Below, piece after piece: positions 15,830 through 23,778 of a stretch of DNA of 64,000 nt; within the stretch, counting starts at the first letter, position 1, and each line of letters opens with the position of its first letter. The notes under the pieces are model-generated. The model saw nothing but the letters and a program-made list of their open reading frames with translations, had not been told where the DNA came from and ran no database searches. Both the position numbers and the translations under genes were made by a program. Origin of the DNA: Marisediminicola sp040546025 (lineage in GTDB: Bacteria; Actinomycetota; Actinomycetes; Actinomycetales; Microbacteriaceae); NCBI RefSeq assembly GCF_040546025.1, contig NZ_JBEPNA010000012.1, forward strand, positions 37,080 through 101,079. Direction: 5' to 3'.

Positions 15830-16948
15830 GCTGAGAGTACGCGGTTAGTTGACCTTGTCCAGGCTGACATCGATCGCTTTCTCGACGAACGCGAACCGAT
15901 GCTCACGGGGATCGCCCCCGACCTGGCCCCCTTCATCGACTTCTCGCGCGAGTTCCTGCGCGGAGGCAAGCGGTTCAGAGCGCTGTTCTGCTACTGGGGC
16001 TGGCAGGCGACGAGCGGGCACGCTCCCGGCTTCGACCCGATGTCGAGCGAGACGGCCCCGAGCGACCTGGCGTCGGTCGTCCTCGCCGCGAGCGCGCTTG
16101 AGGTGTTCCACGCCGCCGCCCTCGTCCACGACGACATCATGGACAACTCGGACACCCGCCGCGGCCGCCCGTCCGCCCACAAGCGCTTCGAATCCATGCA
16201 CGCGGAGGGGAACTGGATCGGCAGCGCATCAACCTTCGGGAGCTCCGCCGCGCTCCTGCTCGGCGACCTTCTCCTGAGTTGGAGCGACGAACTGTTCGAA
16301 TCGGGGACGAGCTGCCTCCCGTCCCGGTCCGCCGCCATCGCGGCGCGGGCGGAATTCAACCGCATGCGCACCGACGTCACTGCAGGACAGTTCCTCGACA
16401 TTCTCGACGAACGCGCCTGGCGGAGTTTCCCTGAACCCGACCTGCTCGGGCGAGCGCACCGAGTCATCGTCTACAAATCCGCGAAATACTCGATCGAGGC
16501 GCCGCTCGCGATCGGCGCCGCCCTCGCGGGCGCGAGCGCAGAGCAGATCAGCGCACTGCGCCACTTCGGACTTCCTCTCGGAATCGCGTACCAGCTACGC
16601 GATGACCTCCTGGGGGTGTTCGGCGACCCCGACATTACCGGCAAGCCAGCCGGCGACGACCTTCGCGAGGGCAAGCGCACGGTGCTCATCGCACTCGCAC
16701 GCGCGGCCCTGCCGGCGAGCTCCCGCAGGACGCTCGACGAACTGCTCGGCGACGAAGACCTGAGCGAGCAGCAGGTACGCATGCTGCAAGCCTCGATCAG
16801 AGACAGCGGTGCGGTCGAGAAGGTCGAACGGATCATCGCCCACAACGTCACGCTCGCTCTGTCGGCGATCGCCGACGCACCGATCAGCACTGCCGCCCGC
16901 GCCCAGCTCGAGAGCCTCGCCGACACGGCCACCCGCCGGATCGCCTAA
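15827..16948 (+). CDS. Polyprenyl diphosphate synthase (trans-isoprenyl synthase)
   Basis: This enzyme of the FPP/GGPP synthase family condenses isopentenyl diphosphate with allylic diphosphates. The 373-aa protein contains GGKRFRALF for IPP binding, the first Asp-rich motif DDIMD (102-106) in ALVHDDIMDNSDTRRGRPS, GQFLDIL, and a second Asp-rich motif DDLLGVFGD (from 259) followed by GKPAGDDLREGKRT. The first motif has the short DDxxD form of all-trans synthases. The product chain length cannot be read reliably. By position it corresponds to idsA2 (Rv2173) of M. tuberculosis, beside the Rv2175c-pknL pair. Likely products (GGPP or longer) would feed menaquinone, carotenoid or lipid-carrier synthesis. 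The start GTG at 15827 is probably leaderless. Confidence 0.92.
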   Translation: MAESTRLVDLVQADIDRFLDEREPMLTGIAPDLAPFIDFSREFLRGGKRFRALFCYWGWQATSGHAPGFDPMSSETAPSDLASVVLAASALEVFHAAALVHDDIMDNSDTRRGRPSAHKRFESMHAEGNWIGSASTFGSSAALLLGDLLLSWSDELFESGTSCLPSRSAAIAARAEFNRMRTDVTAGQFLDILDERAWRSFPEPDLLGRAHRVIVYKSAKYSIEAPLAIGAALAGASAEQISALRHFGLPLGIAYQLRDDLLGVFGDPDITGKPAGDDLREGKRTVLIALARAALPASSRRTLDELLGDEDLSEQQVRMLQASIRDSGAVEKVERIIAHNVTLALSAIADAPISTAARAQLESLADTATRRIA

Positions 16949-16993
16949 CGGCGAGCCCCGGTCTCAGAGGGCGGGGAGCGAGAAGCCCGAGGG

Positions 16994-17335
16994 TTAGAAG
17001 GCGAGGGCCTGGGCGACCCTGCGAACCTCGGCCTTACGTCCGGCGCGCAGCGCCTCGATCGGGGACGTGCCGAGGCTGCCATCGATGCCCAGAAGCCAGC
17101 GCATGGCCTCGTCGTCGTCGAACCCGCTGTCGGCGAGTAGCACGAGAGTGCCCTTCAGCTCGCTGAGCGGCTCGCCGTCGCGGATGAACGACGCAGGCAC
17201 CTTCAGTACGCCATCGACCCGGATAGCGAGAATGGCGCGGTCTTCGATGAGGCGGCGCACTCGACTCACCCCGATGCCGAGCAGCTCAACGAGGTCGGGA
17301 ACGGTCAGCCAACGGGTTTCAGGAACAGTACTCAC
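16994..17335 (-). CDS. Rv2175c-like DNA-binding protein (winged HTH)
   Basis: This 113-aa protein has an N-terminal helix-turn-helix (WLTVPDLVELLGIGVSRVRRLIED) and a C-terminal Rv2175c_C domain (IRDGEPLSELKGTLVLLADSGFDDDEAMRWLL). In M. tuberculosis Rv2175c is a DNA-binding protein phosphorylated by the kinase PknL encoded next door. Here the kinase gene is also close, at 19142, but a LysM protein gene lies between. The start is GTG at 17335. The hexamer CAGGCT lies 6 nt upstream of it, resembling the leaderless -10 boxes seen nearby but with C at its first position. It converges with the polyprenyl synthase gene with a 45-nt gap. DNA targets are unknown. Confidence 0.9.
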   Translation of the reverse strand: MSTVPETRWLTVPDLVELLGIGVSRVRRLIEDRAILAIRVDGVLKVPASFIRDGEPLSELKGTLVLLADSGFDDDEAMRWLLGIDGSLGTSPIEALRAGRKAEVRRVAQALAF

Positions 17336-17558
17336 CGCTCAAGCCTGCCAGAGCGCGCGATCATGCGGGTACGACCCGAATGTTTCGGGCACATTAACCC
17401 AAACAACATCTGCAACTCTGATTGACTTGAATGTGCTTCTGTGTCAGCTTTGAGACGCTGTTTACCGTCAGGGCGGGTGTCGGGCAGCACAGCTATCGGG
17501 CTGGATCAAGCGGGATCGTTCGGCCGGGACACGGCCGCGAACACAATGGGGATCAGTA

Positions 17559-19082
17559 ATGACCAACGCATCACAGAACGAGGCTTCGCGTCCATCGCGC
17601 AGGCAGCGCGGGCCGATCAAGGCCTCAATGATCAGGAAGGGCCTGTTCAACACGATTCCCATCGTGCTTGCCGGCTCGATGGCGATGAGCATGAACTTCC
17701 CTGCCCCCGCCGCATCCGTCGAGGCGAAGCGACCCGGCGGAGACCGCACCACCCCGAGCGAGCTGGGCAAGAACATCCGCGAGGCCCTCGCGGCCGCACA
17801 CACCGCCTCCCTTGCGGAGGCCACGAGTGCCGGGGTCGTCACTACCGCCGCCGCACCGGCCAGTTACACGGTCGTCGCCGGCGACTCGATCAGCGGCATC
17901 GCGGGACGCTTCGGCATCGCGACAGCATCGGTGCTTGCGCTGAACGGCCTCGGCTGGAAGTCGGTCATCTTCCCCGGCCAGGTGATCAAGCTCACCGGCG
18001 CCACGGTGACTCCCATCAAGACACCAACAGCATCGACGGCGAACCCTGGCCGCTACAAGGTCGTCGCGGGCGACACCATCAGCAAGATCGCCGCGAAGCA
18101 CGGCGTGAGCACCCAAGCGGTGCTCACCGCGAACGGCCTCGGCTGGTCGAGCCTCATCTACGCCGGCAGCACCCTCGCGATCCCGGGAGCATCCGCCCCC
18201 GCCGCCGTGAAAGAGGCGCCGATTGCACCAGTGGCTGCCGTGACGCCCGCCGCACCGACCCAGACTCCCGCTCCGCCGAAGTCGGGCACCCACGTCATCA
18301 AGGCCGGCGACACCATCGGCATGGTTGCAGCGAAGTACGGCGTGAGCACGCAGGCCATGCTGGCGGCGAACGGCCTCGGCTGGTCGAGCGTGATCTACCC
18401 CGGGCGCGTCCTGTCGATTCCGGGCAGCTCCGCTCCCACCGCCTTGGCAGAGGTGCCAATTGTTCCCGCGGTTTCGATCACCACGATCGCCGCAAACCCC
18501 GCCACGCACGTGATTGCGTCCGGCGAGACGCTCGCGAGCATCGCGAAGAAATACTCGGTAACCATCCAGGGCATCCTCAATGCGAACGGCCTCACCTGGT
18601 CCAGCATCATCTACGGGGGGCGCAGCCTCGTGATACCGGCACCGGCACCCGCACCCACCGGAACGCGGGTCACCCCGCTCGATGCGCCAATGACCGAGAA
18701 CGCGGAGCTCATCATCGGCGTGGGCACGTCGCTCGGCGTGAGCGATTACGGCATCGTGATCGCCCTCGCCACCGCCATGCAGGAGTCGAGCCTGCGCAAC
18801 CTCAATTACGGTGACCGCGACTCGCTCGGCCTCTTCCAGCAGCGCCCGAGCACCGGGTGGGGTACCCCAGCCCAGGTCACCGACCGGGTGCACTCCACGA
18901 AGCTCTTCTTCGGCGGCCCCACCGCTCCGAACCGCGGCATCACCCGCGGCCTGCTCGACATCCCCGGATGGCAGTCGATGACGGTCACCCAGGCGGCACA
19001 GGCGGTGCAGATCTCCGGGCACCCGGATGCCTACGCCAAGTGGGAAGTGTCGGCCTGGGCCTGGCTCGACCAACTCCGCTGA
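17559..19082 (+). CDS. Secreted LysM cell wall protein with lysozyme-like C-terminal domain
   Basis: This 507-aa exported protein carries four LysM domains that bind peptidoglycan (about residues 101-147, 164-211, 243-291 and 315-363), each with a variant of the block NGLGWSSVIYPG. The C-terminal domain (about 376-507) has ALATAMQESSLRNLNYGDRD, SLGLFQQRPSTGWGTP and AQAVQISGHPDAYAKWE. It resembles the transglycosylase-like domain found in many actinobacterial wall proteins, with the Glu of QESS a plausible catalytic residue (inference). The N-terminus has a basic stretch followed by a hydrophobic segment (NTIPIVLAGSMAMSM), a signal peptide or anchor. The start is ATG at 17559. The 223-nt gap before it is AT-richer, and no confident promoter was assigned. 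It may be a wall hydrolase acting near the PASTA kinase pathway. Confidence 0.88.
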   Translation: MTNASQNEASRPSRRQRGPIKASMIRKGLFNTIPIVLAGSMAMSMNFPAPAASVEAKRPGGDRTTPSELGKNIREALAAAHTASLAEATSAGVVTTAAAPASYTVVAGDSISGIAGRFGIATASVLALNGLGWKSVIFPGQVIKLTGATVTPIKTPTASTANPGRYKVVAGDTISKIAAKHGVSTQAVLTANGLGWSSLIYAGSTLAIPGASAPAAVKEAPIAPVAAVTPAAPTQTPAPPKSGTHVIKAGDTIGMVAAKYGVSTQAMLAANGLGWSSVIYPGRVLSIPGSSAPTALAEVPIVPAVSITTIAANPATHVIASGETLASIAKKYSVTIQGILNANGLTWSSIIYGGRSLVIPAPAPAPTGTRVTPLDAPMTENAELIIGVGTSLGVSDYGIVIALATAMQESSLRNLNYGDRDSLGLFQQRPSTGWGTPAQVTDRVHSTKLFFGGPTAPNRGITRGLLDIPGWQSMTVTQAAQAVQISGHPDAYAKWEVSAWAWLDQLR

Positions 19083-19129
19083 GACGCGACTTCGCGGTGT
19101 TTTGGCCGCTTGATCGGCCCCGTCGTGCC

Positions 19130-19144
19130 TAGACTCGATCAGTG
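19130..19144 (+). promoter_or_regulatory. Leaderless promoter -10 box of the PASTA kinase gene
   Basis: TAGACT (19130-19135) is followed by 6 nt and the GTG start at 19142. No SD sequence is present. No -35 hexamer of good quality was found at 16-18 nt. Confidence 0.6.
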
Positions 19145-21067
19145 ACCACGAACAGCACCGACCCGATGATCGGCCGTCTGGTCGACGGCCGATACCAGGT
19201 GCGTTCGCGGATCGCGCGGGGCGGTATGGCCACGGTCTACCTCGCCACCGACCTCCGGCTCGAGCGCCGCGTGGCGATCAAGGTCATGCACGGCCACCTC
19301 GCCGACGACAGCCAGTACCGGGCCAGGTTCATCCAGGAGGCGCGGTCGGCGGCCCGCCTCGCGCATCCGAACGTCGTCAACGTCTACGACCAAGGGCAGG
19401 ATGCCGACACCGCCTACCTCGTGATGGAGTACCTGCCGGGGATCACCCTGCGTGACCTGCTCGACGAGCACCACATTCTCACGACCGACCAGGCCTTCGA
19501 CATCATGGAGGCGGTGCTGTCCGGGCTGGCGGCCGCCCACAAGAGCGGAATCGTGCACCGCGACCTCAAGCCAGAGAACGTGCTGCTCGCCGACGACGGG
19601 CGCATCAAAATCGGTGATTTCGGCCTCGCTCGCGCCGCAAGCGCGAACACTGCAACCGGCAACGCCCTGCTCGGCACGATCGCCTACCTCTCCCCCGAGC
19701 TCGTGACACGCGGCATCGCCGACACTCGCAGCGACATCTACGCGGTCGGCATCATGCTCTACGAGATGCTCGCCGGCGAGCAGCCGTTCAAGGGCGAGCA
19801 GGCCTTCCAGATCGCGCACCAGCACGCGAACGGCACCGTGCCGACTCCGAGTTCGACGAACCCCAACGTGCCTGCCGAGCTGGATGAACTCGTTCTGTGG
19901 GCGACCGCGCGTGACCCCGACCAGCGTCCGCGAGACGCGAAGACCATGCTCGACCAGCTTGTCGAGACGCAGGAGGGCCTGGCATCCGCGGCGCCAGCGA
20001 CATCCGCCCAGCGCACGATTGTGCTGCCGTCGGCGATGGCCGAGAAGAGCGCAACCGGATCGAACGACAAGACGCAGGTGATCACGCCGCAGGGTCGCCA
20101 CCGCACCGGGCCGGTCGTCGTGGACAACCAGAGCGCTCTGCAGGCCAAGGCCGGTCGGCGCAAGGCCAGGGGCTTCTGGCTCTTCGCCCTCGTGATACTG
20201 CTCGCATCCCTCGCGGGGGCGACGGGCTGGTACTTCAACGCCGGCCCGGGAGCCCTCGTGTCGGTACCCGAGGTCGCGGGGCAGGACCTCGCCACCGCGA
20301 CCGCCGCCCTCACCGCCGCCGAGCTCGTTGTGGCGCAGGCGCCGGAGGAGGTCTTCGATCCCGTGGTGGCGGTCGGCACGGTCGTCGGCACCGACCCGGC
20401 GGTCGGTCAATCGGTCGCGATCCAGTCGACGGTCACGATCCTCACGTCGAAGGGTCCGCAGCCGCTGCCGTTCCCGGCCCTCGCCGGCGTGCCAGAATCT
20501 GACGCGCTCGCCCTCATCGAGGACTCCGGGTTTACCCCGGGAGACGTGCGCTACGAATTCAACGCCGACGTGGCCGACACCCTCGTGCTGCGCGCGATCG
20601 GAGCAGGCGATGCCGACATCACCGCGGCCCCGGAATACGGCGAACTGCAGCCGGTGGCGCTCGTGGTCTCACGCGGCGCAGTGCCGAATGTCTCTGGCAC
20701 GACCGTCGAGGAGGCGAGGGCGACGCTCGAGGGAGTCGGATTGTCGGCCGAACGCGGCATCTTGGACTACAGCGACAGCGTTTCGAAGGACTCGGTCATC
20801 GCCGCAGTGCCCCGCTCCGAGGTCGTCGTGCCTGGCGACACCCTCGACCTCACCATCTCCCTCGGCCCGAAGCCGGTCCCGGTTCCGGATGTCGTCGGGC
20901 AGAGCTGGGCAGACGCGAAACAGGCACTGCTCGACGCCGGTTTCGAACTGGACTACAACAGGACGGCAGACATCGCCCCCGGCGCGTTCACGGTGACAAG
21001 CACCAACCCGGCGGCCGGAGCGAAGGTCACGAAGGGCTCCACAATCCGGGTGCAGCTGACCTTTTAG
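19142..21067 (+). CDS. pknL: Ser/Thr protein kinase with four PASTA domains (PknL position)
   Basis: This is a membrane-bound Hanks-type kinase of 641 aa. The kinase domain (about 16-275) has a Gly-rich loop (IARGGMATVYLA), the ATP lysine in RVAIKVMHG, the catalytic loop IVHRDLKPENVLL, DFGLAR and the APE-like SPELVTRG. A juxtamembrane linker and one transmembrane helix (about 344-366) follow, then four PASTA repeats (about 375-441, 442-507, 508-578, 579-641), each starting with a VPxVxG-like segment. PASTA domains bind peptidoglycan fragments or lipid II, so the kinase probably senses wall state. By neighbourhood (Rv2175c-like gene, DAHP synthase) it matches PknL. M. tuberculosis PknL lacks PASTA repeats, whereas C. 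glutamicum PknL has them. GarA at 34365 is a possible substrate. Confidence 0.94.
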   Translation: MTTNSTDPMIGRLVDGRYQVRSRIARGGMATVYLATDLRLERRVAIKVMHGHLADDSQYRARFIQEARSAARLAHPNVVNVYDQGQDADTAYLVMEYLPGITLRDLLDEHHILTTDQAFDIMEAVLSGLAAAHKSGIVHRDLKPENVLLADDGRIKIGDFGLARAASANTATGNALLGTIAYLSPELVTRGIADTRSDIYAVGIMLYEMLAGEQPFKGEQAFQIAHQHANGTVPTPSSTNPNVPAELDELVLWATARDPDQRPRDAKTMLDQLVETQEGLASAAPATSAQRTIVLPSAMAEKSATGSNDKTQVITPQGRHRTGPVVVDNQSALQAKAGRRKARGFWLFALVILLASLAGATGWYFNAGPGALVSVPEVAGQDLATATAALTAAELVVAQAPEEVFDPVVAVGTVVGTDPAVGQSVAIQSTVTILTSKGPQPLPFPALAGVPESDALALIEDSGFTPGDVRYEFNADVADTLVLRAIGAGDADITAAPEYGELQPVALVVSRGAVPNVSGTTVEEARATLEGVGLSAERGILDYSDSVSKDSVIAAVPRSEVVVPGDTLDLTISLGPKPVPVPDVVGQSWADAKQALLDAGFELDYNRTADIAPGAFTVTSTNPAAGAKVTKGSTIRVQLTF

Positions 21068-21101
21068 CATCCCACCCGGGAGGGACGTCGGTCAGGGATG
21101 C
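21067..21101 (+). terminator. Possible terminator hairpin after the PASTA kinase gene
   Basis: GCATCCC (21067-21073, overlapping the stop codon) can pair with GGGATGC (21095-21101), with a GC-rich interior. There is no T run after it, so intrinsic termination is only possible, not certain. Confidence 0.35.
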
Positions 21102-21137
21102 CGAGTCGCCCGCACACGTCGCCCCCACCGCCTCAGA

Positions 21138-21534
21138 AGCAACACAAGTCGGCAACTCGCGCCAATCCGGTCCGGTGTGCCCGCCAACTCATAGCGCTGC
21201 ACGGCTCACCGCTCACGTCTAACCGCTCACCGCTCACCGCTCACCGCTAACGCAGGACATTGGGCGACGCACCGCGTCAGCGCGCCAGTCAGCCCGGCGT
21301 GGTGCAGAATCTCCTGCGTTACGTCTCGCCGCCCGCGTCCGCGCCGCCGGCCGCACCCTCAGCGCTGCAATCGACAATCCTGCGCGGCGCAGAATGGGCA
21401 CTAACCACACACATCGGTCGGGCCCCGGGTCACTCGCGAACTGAGCTCCCCCAGCCGACAGGCCGCGAGCTGCCCACAAAGTGCCCCTCCACCGCGCGGG
21501 AGGCAACATAAGTGGGCGACTCGCGGCGATCGGG
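21138..21534. repeat. Noncoding gap (21102-21543) filled with REP-like repeats
   Basis: This gap between two convergent genes holds no supported gene. It contains (a) an imperfect direct repeat of about 33 nt at 21138-21170 and 21502-21534 (core GCAACAYAAGTSGGCRACTCGCG); (b) three tandem copies of GCTCACC at 21225-21245, with another copy at 21204; (c) an inverted pair TAACGCAGGA (21248-21257) and TCCTGCGTTA (21312-21321); (d) a long imperfect palindrome at 21463-21525. The arrangement resembles repetitive extragenic palindromes. Whether copies occur elsewhere in the genome cannot be judged here. Confidence 0.6.
21463..21525. repeat. Imperfect long palindrome downstream of aroG
   Basis: The arms CCGCGAGCTGCCCAC (21463-21477) and GTGGGCGACTCGCGG (about 21511-21525) are complementary at 13 of 15 positions. 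Inside them CTCC and GGAG around 21488-21503 form a second short stem. It ends 18 nt from the aroG stop and could act as a bidirectional transcription barrier or be a REP-type element. Confidence 0.55.
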
Positions 21535-21543
21535 CGAGGGGCG

Positions 21544-22929
21544 TCAGCGCGCCACGTTCGCCGCGCCGAGCTCCTCGGCCACGAGGAACGCGAGTTCGAG
21601 CGACTGCATGTGGTTCAGGCGAGGGTCGCACAGCGATTCGTAGCGGGTGGCAAGGGTGGCCTCGTCGATTTGCTCGGAGCCGCCGAGGCACTCCGTCACG
21701 TCATCGCCCGTGAGCTCGATGTGAATACCGCCGGGGTGCGTTCCCGCGACCCGGTGCGACTCGAAGAAGCCCTTGACCTCGTCGACCACATCATCGAACC
21801 GCCGGGTCTTGTACCCGGTCGGCGTGGTCATGCCGTTGCCGTGCATCGGGTCGGAGACCCAGAGCGGGGTCGCGTCGAAGCTCTTGATCGCCTCGAGCAG
21901 CGGCGGCAGGGCATCCCGCACCTTGCCGGCACCCATCCTGGCGATGAAGGTCAGGCGGCCCGGCTCGCGGTCGGGGTCGAGCTTGTCGATGAGGCGTTCC
22001 ATGTCGTCCGGGGAGGTCGACGGGCCGAGCTTCACACCGATCGGGTTGCGCACGCGGGAGAAGTAGTCGACGTGGGCGCCGTCGAGGTCGCGGGTGCGCT
22101 CGCCGATCCAGAGAAAGTGCGCCGACGTGTTCACGGGCTCTCCCGTGCGGGAGTCGATACGCGTCATCGGACGCTCGTAGTCCATCAGCAGGCCCTCGTG
22201 CGCGGTGAAGAACTCGACCCGCTTGAGCTCATCGAAGTCGGCCCCCGCCGCCTCCATGAACTTGATGGCGCGGTCGATGTCGCGGGCCATCAGCTCGTAC
22301 CGGGCGTTCGCAGGGTTGCGGGCGAAGCCCTGGTTCCAACTGTGCACCTGGCGCAGGTCCGCGAAGCCGCCCTGCGTGAACGCGCGCACGAGATTCAGCG
22401 TCGATGCCGCCGTGTGGTAGCCCTTCACGAGTCGGCGCGGGTCGGCCTGTCGGGACTCCGGCGTGAAGTCGTAGCCGTTGACGATATCGCCGCGGTAGGC
22501 GGGAAGGGTCACGTCGCCGCGAGTCTCGTTGTTGCTTGACCGGGGCTTGGCGAACTGGCCGGCCATGCGGCCCATCTTGATGACCGGCGTGGATGCTCCG
22601 TAGGTCAGCACGACCGCCATCTGCAGGATCGTCTTGACCCGGTTGCGGATCTGCTCCGCCGTGGCACCCGCGAAGGTCTCGGCACAGTCGCCGCCCTGCA
22701 GCACGAACGCCTTGCCCGAAGCGGCGCTCGCGAGCCGGGCGCGGAGAATGTCGACCTCGCCGGCGAAGACGAGGGGAGGCAGGGTCGCGATTTCGGCGGA
22801 TGCTGCGCCGACGGCGTCGGCGTCGGGCCATTCCGGCTGCTGCTTGATGGGAAGGGTCCGCCAGTAGTCGAGGCCGGCCACCACGGTGGGGTCAGGGAGA
22901 ACGACTGTATCTTCGGTCGGATGAACCAC
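21544..22929 (-). CDS. aroG: Class II 3-deoxy-7-phosphoheptulonate (DAHP) synthase
   Basis: This enzyme condenses phosphoenolpyruvate with erythrose 4-phosphate, the first step of the shikimate pathway for aromatic amino acids, folate and menaquinone. The 461-aa protein is of the plant-like class II type, as in M. tuberculosis AroG (Rv2178c). Signatures are KAFVLQGGDCAETF, RMAGQFAKPRS, PAYRGDIVNG, FFTAHEGLLMDYE, FLWIGERTRDLDGAHV, DPMHGNG and GGIHIELTGDDVTECLGG. The start is GTG at 22929, with GAGGA 6 nt upstream. The leader contains a strong hairpin (22955-22974, CGCG-GGT arms with one bulge). The gene lies one position downstream of the acyltransferase gene and converges with the PASTA kinase, matching the mycobacterial neighbourhood. 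Confidence 0.96.
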   Translation of the reverse strand: MVHPTEDTVVLPDPTVVAGLDYWRTLPIKQQPEWPDADAVGAASAEIATLPPLVFAGEVDILRARLASAASGKAFVLQGGDCAETFAGATAEQIRNRVKTILQMAVVLTYGASTPVIKMGRMAGQFAKPRSSNNETRGDVTLPAYRGDIVNGYDFTPESRQADPRRLVKGYHTAASTLNLVRAFTQGGFADLRQVHSWNQGFARNPANARYELMARDIDRAIKFMEAAGADFDELKRVEFFTAHEGLLMDYERPMTRIDSRTGEPVNTSAHFLWIGERTRDLDGAHVDYFSRVRNPIGVKLGPSTSPDDMERLIDKLDPDREPGRLTFIARMGAGKVRDALPPLLEAIKSFDATPLWVSDPMHGNGMTTPTGYKTRRFDDVVDEVKGFFESHRVAGTHPGGIHIELTGDDVTECLGGSEQIDEATLATRYESLCDPRLNHMQSLELAFLVAEELGAANVAR

Positions 22930-23007
22930 GTGAATTCCTCATTGCTGCTGTGAACGCGAGGTGACTTACCCGCGAGAATGCCGGAGCACCCCGTCTACCT
23001 TATTCGC

Positions 23008-23697
23008 TCAGCGGGAGAGCGAGGCGCGCTTCTCCTTGACCGACGTCGCGTACACGTCGAGATACTCCTGGCCGCTCAGCCGCGACAGCTCGTACATGAT
23101 CTCGTCGGTGATGGAACGCAGGATGAAGCGGTCGCCCTCCATACCGTGGAAGCGCGAGAAGTCGAGCGGCTCTCCGATGACCATGCCGATCCGGCGCACC
23201 TTAGGCAGTCGCTTGCCGATCGGCATGACCTTCTCGGTGTCGATCATCGCCACGGGGATGACGGGCACGTTGCCCTCGAGGATCATCCGCGCGACGCCCG
23301 TCCGGCCCCGGTACAGCTTGGCGTCGGGGCTTCTCGTGCCCTCGGGGTAGATGCCCAGCACTTCGCCCCGCTCGAGCACGCCGAGTCCGGTCTGAAGCGA
23401 TGCCTCGGATGCCTTGCCTCCGGAGCGGTCGATGGGCAGCATCCCCGCCGACTTCATGAACGTCTTGGTGATCCAGCCCTTGACGCCTGTGCCGGTGTAG
23501 TAGTCGCTCTTCGCGAGGAAGCTCACCTGACGGTCGATGAGAAGCGGGAGGAACACCGAGTCGATGAACGACAGGTGGTTGCTCGCGAGGATGACACCGC
23601 CCGTCTTCGGGATGTGCTCGTGACCGGTGACCCACGGTCGGAACGCGGTGCGCAGGATCGGACCGACGATCAGGTTCTTCATGAACCAGTAGAACAT
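23008..23697 (-). CDS. 1-acyl-sn-glycerol-3-phosphate acyltransferase (PlsC family)
   Basis: This 229-aa protein of the LPLAT superfamily probably acylates lysophosphatidic acid in the membrane for phospholipid synthesis. The catalytic NHxxxxD box is NHLSFID (40-46). The substrate block is GIYPEGTRSPD near residue 117, and VPVIPVAMIDT follows. The first residues (FYWFMKNLIVGPIL) are hydrophobic and may associate with the membrane. The start is ATG at 23697. A TATGCT box about 25 nt upstream (minus strand) is a plausible -10. The equivalent M. tuberculosis gene (Rv2182c) also sits near aroG. It precedes aroG on the same strand with a 78-nt gap, so the two may be cotranscribed. Confidence 0.92.
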   Translation of the reverse strand: MFYWFMKNLIVGPILRTAFRPWVTGHEHIPKTGGVILASNHLSFIDSVFLPLLIDRQVSFLAKSDYYTGTGVKGWITKTFMKSAGMLPIDRSGGKASEASLQTGLGVLERGEVLGIYPEGTRSPDAKLYRGRTGVARMILEGNVPVIPVAMIDTEKVMPIGKRLPKVRRIGMVIGEPLDFSRFHGMEGDRFILRSITDEIMYELSRLSGQEYLDVYATSVKEKRASLSR

Positions 23698-23778
23698 TCG
23701 ACCTGCCTTCGTTGGACCGTGCCAGCATAACCCGCGCCACGGGGCCGGGCGCCCCTCTGGCGCCCCACTCGCCCCGGC

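Noticed and set aside
17422..17450. TTGACT hexamer upstream of the LysM gene as a -35 box
   Set aside because: At the 17-nt distance only CAGCTT is found, a poor -10. Not enough to call a promoter.
17441..18814. A 457-codon plus-strand frame overlapping the LysM gene
   Set aside because: It is an Arg/His-rich frame shift shadow of the LysM protein, whose own frame has clear LysM domains.
22955..22974. Attenuator with leader peptide before aroG
   Set aside because: A hairpin is present, but the only short frame near it (7 codons) contains no aromatic codons and there is no terminator T run.
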